Shown here: piece after piece, positions 47,001 through 57,799 of the stretch | Layout: the number at the start of each line of letters is the position of its first letter | How positions within the stretch are numbered: position 1 is the stretch's first letter | Origin: Magnolia sinica | Taxonomy: Eukaryota; Streptophyta; Magnoliopsida; Magnoliales; Magnoliaceae | Assembly: GCF_029962835.1 (NCBI RefSeq) | Contig: NC_080577.1 | Location: 7,168,501-7,232,500, forward strand | Length of the DNA: 64,000 nucleotides | Direction: 5' to 3' | Notes under the pieces: model-generated | What the model was told of the DNA's origin: nothing | The model's input: only the letters and a program-made list of their open reading frames with translations | The model's database searches: none | Made by a program: the position numbers and the translations under genes

Positions 47001-50000
47001 GTGAAGATCAATGTAGGTTTTTGGGTTGTACAAAGATTATGCTGCTGACTGCTGTATGTGCTAGGGTCGTGGCATATGGTTGGAGAGAAATTATAGATAA
47101 TAACAGCAGTCACTTTTGTAAGGAGCTTTCAGTTTCCTAACATGTGCATAATGTGAAGAGAGTTGAACGTCTTTTTATTTAATCATTCTTTGGCTAGACG
47201 ATTTGGCATTTGAGAAGTAATAAGAAAATTGAATTACAAGTATTAAGAAAGAGGAACAGAGGAGCCAATAATGAGTGACCCCTTTGAAGTATTGAAACCT
47301 CATTCCCATCCCTAGAAATATTAGGAATAGGGTAACAATGGCAACCAGTTTCAAGGAGCGCTTTAATGGTGGAAATATGACATGCTAACTTTTTCGAGGG
47401 CCTGGATCCCCCAGAGAAGCCCCAAAAATGGCATTACGTGAATCTCATAAATTTACAACCTTTGCACTAAAGGACGCCAAAAGATCTGCAAATCCTTCCT
47501 TGATGCTAAGATCATTCCCCTCATAAAGCCATCTTGATCTCGCTCTTGTTGTTCCTCAAGAACCCCCTAGCACCTCTGGGTTGTCCAGTGAGTTCCCACC
47601 AAAATTAAGCATCCTCCCTCCATTTGGGATGGGCACCAACAGGTCGGGTTTTAAATATTCTCCCCTCGCCGTGAGTTCCGGACTTCCAATTTTGACCATA
47701 ACATCCCCCTGGAACTTGGTGCAATCATCACCCAACTTAACACATGGGGGGGAAAATCTATTTTCATGCATATCACAAAAGACACCAACATCATTGAAAA
47801 TCCTCCTATATCCTCCTTCCACAAACCTCACTTCATAGCTTCTTCCTTTTTTGTGGAAGGTATAACCAATGTTTTAAATATCATTATCGCATAATGTATT
47901 GCACCCTTGGGATATAGATACATATCGGTTATCACATAGGATATATCAGTTGTATCGCGTAATGTATCGTTGTTGTTGGGAAACATGGGAATATTGGGAA
48001 ATTGGTCGATTTTTTCAATGAAACTTTAGGGATTGTTGAAAAGGACATCAATATACACTTAGAAATCAAAACATTACAAAAAGAAAGTGCACATAATAGG
48101 GTTTCCTTTGTATGGGGTCCTAATGTATGCGCTTTCGAACTGAATTGATGCAAGTATATTCAAAGTCTATTCATATAATTTATAAACGTAAGAAGACATG
48201 CATGGAAACACAAGCAATACATTCAAAAGCAAAAGAAGAATTGCTAGATCAGGTTACATACATGTTTAATTTTGCGTTTGGATACAAAGATTGCAACTAA
48301 TTTGCGAGAAATTGAGAAATTTCAAATTTTCTCAATTTTCCGCAACTTGACCCATCTCCCCCAAATCTCGAAATCGACGTTCCAAATCCATGATTTTTCA
48401 TGGAAAACATGAAGAATAATAAATTTGTAACCATTGGACACTGGTTTAATGCGATTTACAACAAAAACATGGATCGAAAATGCTCGTTGGATCGAATAGG
48501 TGAGATATATCGGCACTACTTGTGCGTTTCATATCGCATAGGTGGGATACAAGATATATTGTGGGATATATCGGTTGATATCGTCGATATTTAAAACACT
48601 GGGTATAAGTAAAACGTTGGCATCATCTTTCATATCACTTCACCTCTAACAAAGAACAGCACCATCAACTACCCTTTGATTAGGCTATCCATCGTACCAT
48701 TAAGTACCCAAGGAATCCTGAAGAAGTGATTCCATACTTCTCTTGCTAATTTGCAGTGAATGATGATGTGATTAACTGATTGCTCATTGACGCAGGGATG
48801 AACGTGATGAGGTCGATTACCGTCTTCCTCAAGGATAACTACTCCGAATCCATGAAGCTTCTCTGGACTCCTCACAGAGACTTCTCGAATCCACGAGGAA
48901 AAGAAATAGAAATAATTCTAAAATATTTGAAATAAATTTGTTGATGATTGATAAACGAGTTTACAACCCTTTAAATAGGGATACCAAGACTTGGAAGAAG
49001 TTTAGGAATTAAACTATAACTAAAACTCACTAAAATTCGTAACTTACTATAAATAGTTACTTTTCTATTTATAGTAAGTGTCCTATGTGGCTGAACCACG
49101 TTATTCTCCAAATTTTTCTAAACACTTTTCATGTTGGACACAACTCCTAAAGCCCAATGGATGAAGAGTTACAATCAAACCAAAACTTACTAAAAATAGT
49201 AAAAACGGAAATAAACATGAAATTCGACTGTCGATATGATGAAATCTCACAAATTCAGTGTGGGCAACCTGGCATAGCCGGGTTGGTTGGCTAAAGTAGC
49301 TCGTCCTACCCCAAAATCATATATGGTACGTCGAGTAACTCATTATGGTTTGCAAGATATGTCTGTTTTAAGGTTCTGACGGTCTTGATGCCTACCGCCT
49401 CCAATTGGGCCTTCTCTGATCGATCTTGGACATGAAAGTGTCCGCGACCCGCTCTACATCACTCATCCTCCCCACATGGAAAAGATATGATGACAAACTT
49501 TCATGCCATTTCTTTAGATCAGCTTAAGTGTTAAAATTTAGTAGTCATCACCATCCAAGAGAAAGCCTCTATTCAGGGAAGGATGGAATCTCCTCAAACT
49601 TTAAGCACACAAGGAATTAGAATCACCTCGTAGAGTGCTTATCCAAAAGGATGATTCCCAAAATCCATTTCATATTGTGATCTGTCTGAATTAAGTCAAG
49701 GAAACCACTTCCGGATGACTCCACAGGCCCCCAAACATACCAATTTCATCCCCGAATCTTCTAAATTGTCACTGCTCCGATTGCTTCATAGCAATACTTC
49801 ACACACGCCCCTTCGCGAGGAATTAACCTATTGATAGAAAAGAAGTCAGAAGGGACGAGTCACCTCTCCAATAGCTTCATACGCGCCCCTCCGTAAGGAA
49901 TTGACCTGCATATTGAAAAGCAGTGAGAAGAGAGGGGCTTCTCCCCAAGCCACAGAACCTCCCAGTCTCACCTTATTGACCACCACCTGGAAGCACTCCT

Positions 50001-51071
50001 TTTCTCAGAAAGCTCCCTACTCTACCCAACTGATCTATATCACCCTCATTTGAATGGTACCCAAAGTTGCTTATGAGTTGTCAGCGTATATATTTAGATG
50101 ACAGTTGTTGCACACCTATTTGACAGGCCTTTTCTCCTTGAGAATGTACCGTTTTGTAGATTTGCTGCCTTGCCATCATCTGTGGCTTTTGTAAGGAACG
50201 GAATTGTTACCTTTTCAGTTATGGTGTCCTCTACAACTAGAGTTGAAGAGCACTATTTGTTTATTTTTATGTATTTATTTATTTATTTCCATGTCCGCTA
50301 TATTACAGTTTTGCATCCAGTGACACTTTTCAGTACTGTTTTTAAATTGACCTTTCTGGTGCCATGCATTGTGGAATTAATTCTATTCAATAAGCGGCCT
50401 TAGTACTGCAAAAGATCGATGCCCGTAACACTGAAAAATGGCGTTAAAAAAACTGAAAATATATAATTCTTGTCAATCTAACAATTGGACTGCTAAATAT
50501 CACCCAAGTTTTTTTTTATTTTACAGCACTCACACCGCAGTGGGATTTCACCGAACCCATGACCTGGTGTTGAAACTCGTGAGTCTACCACCAAGGCATG
50601 CCACATGACCAAGGACCCAAGCTTTAAGCAATCACTAAACGCCCTATTAATCACGTATCACTTATTGGTTAGTCATGTATCAGTCAATCTCTGGTCACGG
50701 GCTAATCACAGATGCTACTGTTAGAGAAGTTTGGGAGGGATTCAACATAATATTTCTGCTTGTTTTATTATTTGCCCGTAGTTTTTACTTGCAATTTTCC
50801 CCAGCAGCAGCTTAGCTCTGGTGTGTGGTGTCCCTGCAATCTTTATTTTATTTATTTATTTCCCTTTTATTCAGTGTTCTCAAGCACCCTGTTTGGTACT
50901 GACCCATTTCTGTTCATCTAGGCAATAAAACAAAGAAATGAGGAATTAGCAAGAGAAGTAGATCTTCTTAAGCACAAACTTGAAGAACTAGAGCACCTCG
51001 CCCATGGACGAGGCCTTTTGGGCGTCCTCAACTTCAGGCATCCCCCTGCAGCAGCTGAAGCTAGCAAGTAA
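41062..51071 (+). CDS. OPA3-like mitochondrial protein, four exons, 166 residues
   Basis: Coding exons: 41062-41190, 44650-44784, 45237-45323 and 50922-51071 (TAA at 51069). All junctions are GT/AG and phase 0. Exon 1 encodes MILPVVKLGTLALKTICKP and FRRLIINIAQ, the OPA3 N-terminus. Exon 2 has NRRL-type residues RRLYGHATNVKIHPLNEEKA followed by LIGELFVFS. Exon 3 starts VAGAAVIFEVQRSS, a hydrophobic membrane-like segment. Exon 4 is a charged coiled coil (LAREVDLLKHKLEELEHL). Length fits plant OPA3 proteins. In animals OPA3 is a mitochondrial membrane protein tied to optic atrophy; its plant role is not settled. Introns are 3.5, 0.45 and 5.6 kb, the long ones filled with transposons. No in-frame break is seen, so it is probably functional. 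Confidence 0.93.
42085..42537 (+). mobile_element. LINE 3' end with RNase H remnant and poly(A) tail
   Basis: In broken frames it reads IGVANxVEAEIRAFGRV, EGDSANVIGWAFE and a C-terminal ADDLVKWDVSLQSL, the RNase H-like (RVT_3-type) domain of plant L1 LINEs. It ends in an A-rich tail at about 42498-42537. 5' truncation plus a poly(A) tail is the usual LINE structure. A 24-bp direct repeat (CTAGACAGTTCATTTGGAAG, at about 42006 and 42069) precedes it, but the same sequence is absent after the tail, so it is not the target duplication. Confidence 0.7.
43988..44266 (+). mobile_element. Au-like SINE with 32-bp flanking direct repeats
   Basis: The body 44020-44234 has an A-box-like TGGCTAGCGCCG (44030) and a B-box-like AAGTTTGATTCC (44064-44075), spaced as in a tRNA promoter, and ends in a T-run as Au SINEs do. 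The flanks 43988-44019 and 44235-44266 are direct repeats identical at 30 of 32 positions, each ending AAGAGGGAGGGG. It lies in intron 1 of the OPA3-like gene, sense orientation. Confidence 0.75.
44785..45236 (+). other. Intron 2 of the OPA3-like gene
   Basis: 452 bp, GTAATC to AAATAG. It contains GTGTGCA-rich unique sequence and no recognised transposon. Confidence 0.85.
46150..46620 (+). pseudogene. Unidentified decayed coding remnant
   Basis: Frame pieces read KEIIERWVPKLWEGRKLPLV, MDILKEREWAFDGLAVQI and FYEDVWCGGTPLSW, with stops between them. Composition looks coding and could be transposon-derived, but I do not recognise a family. Confidence 0.25.
47556..47831 (-). pseudogene. Unidentified open frame, possibly transposon-derived
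   Basis: A 91-codon minus-strand frame with GGYRRIFNDVGVFCDMHENR and GRMLNFGGNSLDNPEVLGG. No domain recognised, no splice context, and it overlaps a plus-strand frame of similar length. It sits in a transposon-rich intron. Listed only because its composition is not typical of random AT-rich DNA here. Confidence 0.15.
47867..48601. mobile_element. hAT-type MITE, CAGTGTTTTAAATATCG family (copy 1)
   Basis: The left end CAATGTTTTAAATATC mirrors GATATTTAAAACACTG at the right (one mismatch). Flanks are GGTATAAC (47859-47866) and GGTATAAG (48602-48609), 7 of 8 equal. 735 bp, with GGGATATATCGG-like repeats near both ends. The second copy at 61674 is shorter. Confidence 0.85.
48610..49540 (-). mobile_element. 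LINE fragment (zf-RVT region) split by a solo LTR
   Basis: Minus-strand reading 48787-48669 gives QSVNHIIIHCKLAREVWNHF, the zinc-binding domain after LINE reverse transcriptases. Across the solo LTR, the upstream part (49520-49467) supplies PCGEDE in the same frame, completing the C-x-x-x-E-S-V-x-H pattern. Thus the LTR inserted into this domain. The remainder is too decayed to place. Confidence 0.7.
48788..49461 (+). mobile_element. Solo LTR, TGACGCAGGGATG family (copy 1)
   Basis: Begins TGACGCAGGGATGAACG and ends CGCTCTACATCA, with identical 5-bp flanks CTCAT (48783-48787 and 49462-49466). A TATA-like TTTAAATAGGG lies near 48973. 674 bp, no coding region. The 299-bp copy at 56362 has the same ends. 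Confidence 0.88.
49541..50510. other. Intronic DNA with an imperfect internal duplication
   Basis: Two related blocks with GCTTCATA, then CGCGCCCC-type and AGGAATT words (about 49775-49850 and 49865-49940) suggest an old duplication of about 80 bp. Nothing else is recognised. A TTTA microsatellite lies near 50265-50288. Confidence 0.4.
50510..50625 (-). mobile_element. tRNA-derived SINE fragment
   Basis: Reverse complement shows a TGCCTTGGTGGTAGACTC A-box-like part and a GGGTTCG-type B-box region, with an A tail (T-run 50511-50520 on plus). Short ACCCAAG flanks on both sides may be the target duplication. Same family as 60580-60665 and 62360-62457. Confidence 0.55.
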
Positions 51072-51338
51072 ACAATGGTGGCTTGACAAGATTTTGCGCA
51101 TTGGATTCAAATGGGTTGAACGCACCTCTGTGTGGAAGCCAATTAATTGGAATCTGTCATTCCACCAGGAAATCTCATTTTTCTCCCTCCCTTTTCTTTT
51201 ACTTGTTTTGCTTGATTTTGTTATCTTGGCTCATTGTTTTGGCTCCATCATTCCCATTTGTAAATGCAACTAGTGCTTGAAACTGAGCTAATGACGGGTT
51301 TTGGTTCTCATCCTTCATCTGAAAAGACTGGAATCATC

Positions 51339-51344
51339 AATAAA
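51339..51344 (+). terminator. Poly(A) signal of the OPA3-like gene
   Basis: AATAAA, 268 bp after the stop codon, followed by GT-rich sequence. Predicted 3' UTR of about 290 nt. Confidence 0.6.
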
Positions 51345-51389
51345 GAAATGGTTGGATAGAGAAAATTGATGTGTCATTCAAATGGATGA

Positions 51390-52190
51390 GAGGATGCTTG
51401 TTATATAGAGAACATGGTCTGTATATTGTCGCCGTAGAAATTCTCCTTGCAGTTGAAATTTGTGTGGAAGCACAACTAACCGCAGTTGATCATCCAAAGA
51501 TGATGTCGCACTGATGGCATGAACTTCAATCACTCCATGCTGTTCAACATAGCTGTTCTTAAGCAACTTAGCTGACTGTTTCTTCTTTTTTCCTGCAATT
51601 TTTGCCTCACAGAGGACATGACGAGTTGACCATCTACGCACTTGGAGCACTTGAAGGAACAATCTGTAGACATCGGCAGATCATCGGGGTCACATTCCAA
51701 GGCAGGTGCTTCTGTTTTAATAGACATTGGATGATTAATTGGGAGTCCCCTTAAATAATAATAAGACCCCAGATGTTTTGGAATTGCCAGGGAGATCCTA
51801 TTTGTAGACCCAAACATTCTGACATGGTAATAGAGCAGTTTCATAATTTCTTGGAACAATGTCCCCATGCATTTCCCGTGAGTGCTCTGAACGAGTCCAC
51901 CTGCACTGCCCCCTCTGTTATGTGGATTATCGGTGCCATCAAAATTAAGTGTGAAGGCGCCAGACTCTGGCTGCTCCCAGCCCAGAGGAATACAGATGAC
52001 CGGGTGTAACTGGATGTTTGTTTGGAGTCATTCTGTCCACTGTGTTAAAGGCCACCGTGTTGGCTACTGAGTTACAAAAGTCTTTTACTGCTCTGGTGAT
52101 TTGTTGAATTGTTGCTAGGTCTGGCATTCTGCGAACCTCTCAATCCATATGTGCCACAAGTTGGAGTAAAAAAATGGCCTCCAAATGGTG
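51390..52190 (-). mobile_element. LINE C-terminal (RNase H) remnant
   Basis: The minus strand reads LWHIWIERF near 52165, then WEQPESGAFTLNFDGTDNPH and GGSAGGLVQSTHGKCMG (about 52010-51850), the start of the RNase H-like domain of L1 LINEs. A late piece with LRLVVLPHKFQLQGEF follows. Several frame changes. It starts just beyond the OPA3-like gene's poly(A) signal. Confidence 0.65.
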
Positions 52191-52312
52191 CTTATTTGGC
52201 CATTTCACTCACATTATTTCCTTACTGAAAGGAATAAAACTGATGATACGATTGGCTGTAGTTTGGAGATAGTTTGGAGAAAACAGTTTTCAGTGGTTTC
52301 AAGTTGAGCTTG

Positions 52313-54295
52313 AGGGCCTGTTTGATAAATTTTATTTTCAGCACTTATCACCGAATTTTGATAATTTTTTAATAACATTTGGTAAATACATATAATGAAG
52401 TTTTTAATTTTGATTTGCACGGATTTTTTTCAGCTTCCCTCTCTTAACTTATTACTTAACCCAAAATGCGGTAAGTGATTTTACTATGAATAATTTAAAA
52501 TAACAAAAATGATATTTCTTTTCTCAAAAAATGACAACACTTATGGGCCAATTTATGATTCCGACTATAAATGTAAATCATTTATCTCAAAGTACTTGTC
52601 AAGCCTTTTGAAATGAGTGATCACTCGTCCATTGGAGCTGAGATCTTGGATTTCGAAGTTAGCATGTTTGCTGCACATTTGGGCCACTTGTGCGGTAATA
52701 ATAATTTAATATTGTAACTCATTTTTCTAGGTGTTTATAGACTCCTTTAGTAAGTGGATTGCAAATCTTATAATACTCATTAATAGCTTCAAAATAAGTT
52801 ATCATGTCCTAAATAGACATCAGAGCATTGAAATCTTGTATGTCAAAGTTGTGTCTAGCTGCACATTTGGTCCACATTTGCGGTAAAAAGATTTGACTTT
52901 GTGGCTTAGTTATCAAGGTGTTTCTAGCTTTTTTTGCAAAGTGGACCACACACCTTATAGTTCTCAGTGATAGCTTTAAAACAGATAATCTCACATACCG
53001 AACAAAAATCAAAATGCTGAAATCTTGTATGTCGAAATTGGAATATCGCTACACATTGGGCCACATATGCAGTAATAACGAATTGACTTTATGGCCCAAT
53101 TTCGAAGATGCTTCTAATCTCATTTCGAGATGTGAATTATACATCTTACAATACTCGTTTATATCTTCAAAATAAGTAGTTGCATATTCTGAATGGAAAT
53201 CTGAAGACGTATAAAATTGTATGTCATCACACATGTTGACAAAAATAAAATAAAATAACGCAAAATCTAACATTAGTTGTTTGTGTCCAATTTCAGCCTT
53301 TTTTCTTCTTTTTTTTTCCTTTTAGGAGATCTAAGTCTTCCATGACGTCCAGGAGATGTTGCTCGTTCAAATTGGAATATGAATCACAATAAATATGGTT
53401 TCTCAAGATGGTTTGTTCCTTTAGTAGGCCATATCTCTTCATCCATCGATTCAATTTAGACAAAATTTAATTTAGGTGGGTTTCTCGATGTATTCTTCAA
53501 GATGATCTATTCAAATTAGATCATACCTGACCAGATCTAGTCATATGAGATCACATACATCCAATCTTGTTTTCAATAGATTTTATTCAATTCAGGTCCA
53601 ATTTGGTTGAAAATTGTTCTTTAGCTCAATGAACACCCAGTCAACACATCTAATGATTCGAAATAATTATATAATGGTCCAATCAAGTAGATGTAGGTCA
53701 TGAACATTTAGGCTTATTGCATGACGAGATCAAAAAATGACCTATCATAAGCAACCCATATCTAAGCCTAGTATTTAGGCAGTCTTGATTAGCATGGCAC
53801 ACATACAAGAAATATGAGCAATTCATAAGATATCTCATGCATTTAATTGACCTTCAATCTCTCCTTACCCGCAATTCATAATTAACTTTCCTAAAATAAT
53901 AAGATTTAAAACTTAAAAATTGACTGACATTTATTTGCTAGAATACATAAGGGAAAAGTATTAAAATTTTATTATATTGGTCATCAGTGTACCAAATTTA
54001 ATAGCATGTTTCATCTCCTACTCTATGAATGATAGAAATTAAGATAGACAAAAATAAAAAAATTACCAATTTTCAAACATTTGTAGCATGTGTTTAGTAA
54101 ACAAGTTTCTTTTTCTTTTTTTTCTTTTTTTTTTTATGGAAAAAAAAAATGCTTATTTTTAGATGTCATGATTTTTTCAAATAAATTACCAAACATATTT
54201 TTCAGTATTATACTAAAATTCAATAATCAAATTTTTTTACACTTAAATTAATTTTCAGATATTATTTTTTTTTCAGTTCACAAAACGGCACCTAA
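52313..54295. other. AT-rich block, possible long non-autonomous transposon
   Basis: GGGCCTGTTTGATAAA at the left and TTCACAAAACGGCACCT at the right are loosely inverse and resemble termini of Tourist-like or hAT-like elements, but I found no matching target duplication. It contains the 190-bp tandem repeat and very AT-rich DNA with no gene. Confidence 0.3.
52641..53225. repeat. Diverged tandem repeat, period about 190 bp
   Basis: The word AAATCTTGTATGTC (or variants) recurs at 52641, 52831, 53020 and about 53212, spacing 190, 189 and 192. Each unit also contains TGCACATTTGGGCCACAT-like and AGCTTCAAAATAAGT-like words in the same order. Three units and a start of a fourth, clearly diverged. 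Confidence 0.8.
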
Positions 54296-54760
54296 GGCAA
54301 AGAAGCATGAGATGGGAATCGGTTTCAGTTTGAAGGATTATCCTTGCCTTATGCTCAGGCCAGCCGGATGATGGTTATGACTATATGAGGTCAGTTTTCC
54401 ATGTCCGACGCTCATGATGATTTACAAGGTTTGTTATACAAGGGTAGGGGATCTGCAGCTGTTTAGTTCGTGTCCAATGATACAAATTGGGCATAGTATG
54501 GTGTACTAGTCTTTTACTGTCAGCCACCCATTTGCAGGACAAGTGACATGTACACATAAGTCAATCCACACATTGCCAAATGTGGGCTCCCTTTGGATGG
54601 ATGTGTCCCAAAAATCAACAATGTGATTATTTTGGACTGCTGATCATATATTTAATCGTCCAACAGTGGACACTGGTTGGACGGTGTGGATCATTTAATT
54701 TTTGGATTACGCTTTGCAACGATGGACATGCTCACTTGAATGATCTGCGTGTTATCTTGC
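54296..54760. other. No gene seen
   Basis: No coding, RNA or clear repeat signal. Typical intergenic sequence. Confidence 0.4.
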
Positions 54761-55070
54761 TAGGGCTGTCAATGGGCCGAGCCTGAGGCTGATATTGGCC
54801 CGGATTTTAAACTGTTTGGGTCCAGACCTATTCAAATTTCTGATTTTGCCAGGCCCGAGCCCGGCCTATTGACACCCTTGGATAAAAGGGTTCGACTGGA
54901 AGTGGATTAGTTATTACCAATTAACACCTTAGTGCGCCCTACCTTGCTAGGGCTGTCAACAGGCCGGGCCTGAGCTTCGTCTCGGCCCGGATTTTGAACT
55001 GTTTGGGGTGGGCCTATTCAAAATTCTGATTTATCATGCACGGGCATGCACGGGCCTATTGATACCCCTA
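54761..55070. mobile_element. Two adjacent small MITEs, TAGGGCTGTCAA family
   Basis: 54761-54880 runs from TAGGGCTGTCAATGGGCC to GGCCTATTGACACCCTTG. 54948-55070 runs from TAGGGCTGTCAACAGGCC to GGGCCTATTGATACCCCTA. Each has inverted ends and the shared core GGCCCGGATTTT.AACTGTTTGG. The two are about 70 bp apart, in the same orientation, and both are preceded by CTTGC. Target duplications not evident. Confidence 0.65.
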
Positions 55071-55074
55071 ACCG

Positions 55075-55480
55075 TTACCATATGTGCTCATCTTGATAAA
55101 TGTTTTGTACATTCACACCGTCCATCTGTTTTTACAGCTCATTTGAGGATGTGATCCCAAAACTTAAACATATCCAAATCTAAGGTGGACCGCACCATTG
55201 GAAACGGTGGTGAATGACCATTTATATTTTCCTTTCATCCAGGTCTGTTTGACCTTATAAATTAGTTAGACGGAAAAGAAACATTACGGTGGGCATTACT
55301 GTGGGCCCTAGGAACTTTTTAATGGTAGGTGTTCAGTCAGGACTGTTTCCTGTGGTGTAGTTCACCTGAGATTTGGATCTACTTAATTTTTGAGACCAAG
55401 TCCTAAAATGGATTAGAAAAACGGATGGACAGCGTGGATATACAACATATCATTAAGGTGGGCCCCACGGTAAGGGTAAC
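55075..55480. mobile_element. W-family MITE
   Basis: Contains the full series of family words, from CATTCACACCGTCCATCTG to ACGGATGGACAGCGTGGATA, with mirrored arms and GTGGTGTAGTTCACCTGAG. Non-coding. Confidence 0.6.
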
Positions 55481-55794
55481 ATCCACTAAGGTGCTACTAA
55501 GGCCTAATCCGCTGCAGGTATCAGATAGTAATTTTAATAGGGCCCATGATGTGTGCATGACATCCAACCCGTTCATCAGATGTGTCACCTTAAAAAAATT
55601 CCCATGGCCCAAAAATCAGTCTGATGCAAAACTTAGGTGGGCCACAACATAGGGTACAATTTGGGAGGAGATGGCCACCATCTTGTTATACGGAAGCCAG
55701 GCCAGGCTGTTCAGGCCAAGCATCAGGAGGCTTTGCAACTCAAGTGGGCCCTGCTGAGTTCTTGAGAGAGGAAGAGATTACCTTGTAATCATAG

Positions 55795-56200
55795 ACTTTG
55801 TGTTCAGATCACTGTCCTATAGCATCGGACCTCCATTCGCTGCCTTTGAGACCATCGGACCTCCATTCGCTGCACCTTTGAGATCGTGGAACCTTGTAGA
55901 TTGCCAAACCTCTAGAACCTGCCTTCGACTCGTGATTGGCTCATCCCATGTCAAGTTCGCCTGGGACGACACAGTTGCAGCCTGCATAGAGCATTGCAAC
56001 TCGTGCAGACGAACATGACCACGGGAGAATCCAAAAAACAAGTTCAAAGGAAGTGAATGGGGGCCTGGCAATCTCTAAACAGAGGTTCGATGGTATCGAA
56101 GTTAGCAGGAGCAGAGATTCGACGATATCAAAGGTTGCGTTTGGAGGTTTTACCATTTTCCAATCCTCTGTAAAGATCCGTACTAGCCTGACACACATGG
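55795..56200. repeat. Diverged duplicate, copy 1 (partner at 57300-57650)
   Basis: Shares with 57300-57650 an ordered series: CTCCATTCG, CACCTTTGA, ATCGT.GAACCTTG, GTTCGCCTG, GAGAGGTTCGATG/AACAGAGGTTCGATGG and GCGTTTGGAGG. Copy 1 also has an internal 35-bp tandem (CATCGGACCTCCATTCGCTGC, twice, about 55823-55875). No domain recognised on either strand. Confidence 0.55.
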
Positions 56201-56361
56201 AATCGTCATTTAAATAATCACAATCTATTGAAATCCAGTCCTATGTAAAGATCTCATTCCCACCCTTGGATGGCATGCATGTCAGGGATCAGGGCATGTA
56301 TAAGTGTGATGGATTGGTCACATGAACAGTCAGATCACATTTCTATGAGGAAATGGGCCAC

Positions 56362-56660
56362 TGACGCAGGGATGAACGTGATGAGGTCGATCACGGATAA
56401 CTACTTTGAATCCATGGAAAAGAAATAAAAATAATTTTAAAATATATGAAAGAAGCTTGTTGAATATTAATACAACCCTTTAAATAGGAAATACATAGAC
56501 TTGAAAGAAGTTTAGGAATTAAACTAAAACTCTCTAAAATTCGTGACTTAATAGTAAATCTCTGTTTTAAGGTTCTAACGGTCTTGATGACTTCTGTTGT
56601 CGACCGGGCCTTTTCTGATCCATCTTGGCCATAAAACTGTCTGGGACCCGCTCTACATCA
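56362..56660 (+). mobile_element. Solo LTR, TGACGCAGGGATG family (copy 2, internally deleted)
   Basis: Same ends as 48788-49461 (TGACGCAGGGATGAACG to CCCGCTCTACATCA). Flanks are GCCAC (56357-56361) and GCGAC (56661-56665), 4 of 5 equal. It lacks about 375 bp of the middle present in copy 1. Confidence 0.8.
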
Positions 56661-56665
56661 GCGAC

Positions 56666-57290
56666 TAAAAAAAGGACCCACGGTCCAAATTCTGGGCGTT
56701 GGGAAACAAAGGTCCAACAGTCTTGTAGAACGTGTTGCTTACTAGATTAGTGTACAATCCTGATTTTTGGTACATCCACTCCCATAAATCAGGTGAGCCT
56801 TCTCATGTTCATCAAACACTCCAGCTATGAGCCTGATCCAAAAATTAGGTAGGCCACACCATACAACGGGGATCTGGCCTAAAGCGTCTAAGTTCACATG
56901 GAGTGGATCACCTGAATTCTTGATCAGGATGATTTTTGGAGATTCTCTTCATCCTAGTGGGGCACACCAGATGAACGGTTGGATAGAAAATACATACCAT
57001 TGTGAGCTACACACAAACCTATGGTTGTCATCCTCTGCTTCCATTGTTCCTTGGGATATGGAAAACCTCTCGTCTTTGGTCAGAACAAGTTTGATTTTCA
57101 TGTTGATTTGCCTCGAAATGAATCTAAGGTAGATGATTCAATCATCTGACCATTTTATAGGGTTGCTAATGGATCTCTTGGAACCTTGAGGTTGCTGATC
57201 ATGCAGATGAATTCATCTATATTCAAAATCGTTGTATTCAAAAGACTACTACAGAAAGATAAATGTATAGAGAGAGAAGTTACCAGAATT
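56666..57290. other. No gene seen
   Basis: Unassigned DNA with a few GGGCCACACC-type MITE words. Open frames here lack any recognisable feature. Confidence 0.4.
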
Positions 57291-57299
57291 TCAGAGCGT

Positions 57300-57650
57300 T
57301 TGTGGCCAGATAGTGTCCTGCAGCGCCTGGACTCCATTCGAGGCCTTTGATCTCGACGAACCTCCAAAGCCTGCACCGCACCTTTGAAATCGTAGAACCT
57401 TGGAGGTTTCCCAACCTCCAGACCCTGCCTTGAACTCGTGAATGGTTTTTACCTCATCGTGTTCGCCTGAGACAACACTGTTTCGAGCACGTTTGCAGAT
57501 CGTTGCAAGCTGTGTGCGGCCCCAGACGAAGACGAGTTGAAGGAAGACCCGAAGACGAGTCTGAAGGAAGAGAGTGAGTGGTCTGCCAATCTCTAATGAG
57601 AGGTTCGATGATGTCAAAGGCGCGTTTGGAGGTTCCCAAAATTCTGTGTG
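57300..57650. repeat. Diverged duplicate, copy 2
   Basis: Counterpart of 55795-56200. It contains a local repeat GAAGACGAGT(T/C)GAAGGAAGA (about 57527-57570). Minus-strand frames run through it, but no protein family is apparent. Confidence 0.5.
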
Positions 57651-57799
57651 AATGCAAAACAATAGCATATAAAAGCGAATGAGGATGCAAAGGAGTAAAA
57701 AATTAGAGAGTAATAGGAAAAGTGGAATCAAGAAACATCTATTTACTCGACTATTCAAAAAGAAAATGGTAAAAATGAAATTTTTTTTTTAAAAAAATG

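Larger units (their letters stand above)
45324..50921 (+). other. Intron 3 of the OPA3-like gene
   Basis: 5.6 kb, GTAAGC to CATCTAG. Contents in order: a GGGCTAATGGG-type MITE relic (45370-45720), decayed coding remnants of unknown family, a hAT MITE (47867-48601), a minus-strand LINE fragment split by a solo LTR (48610-49540), unassigned DNA, and a SINE (about 50510-50625). Confidence 0.85.

Noticed and set aside
49134-49330. Possible miRNA-type hairpin in the solo LTR
   Set aside because: No extended paired arms could be traced by eye.
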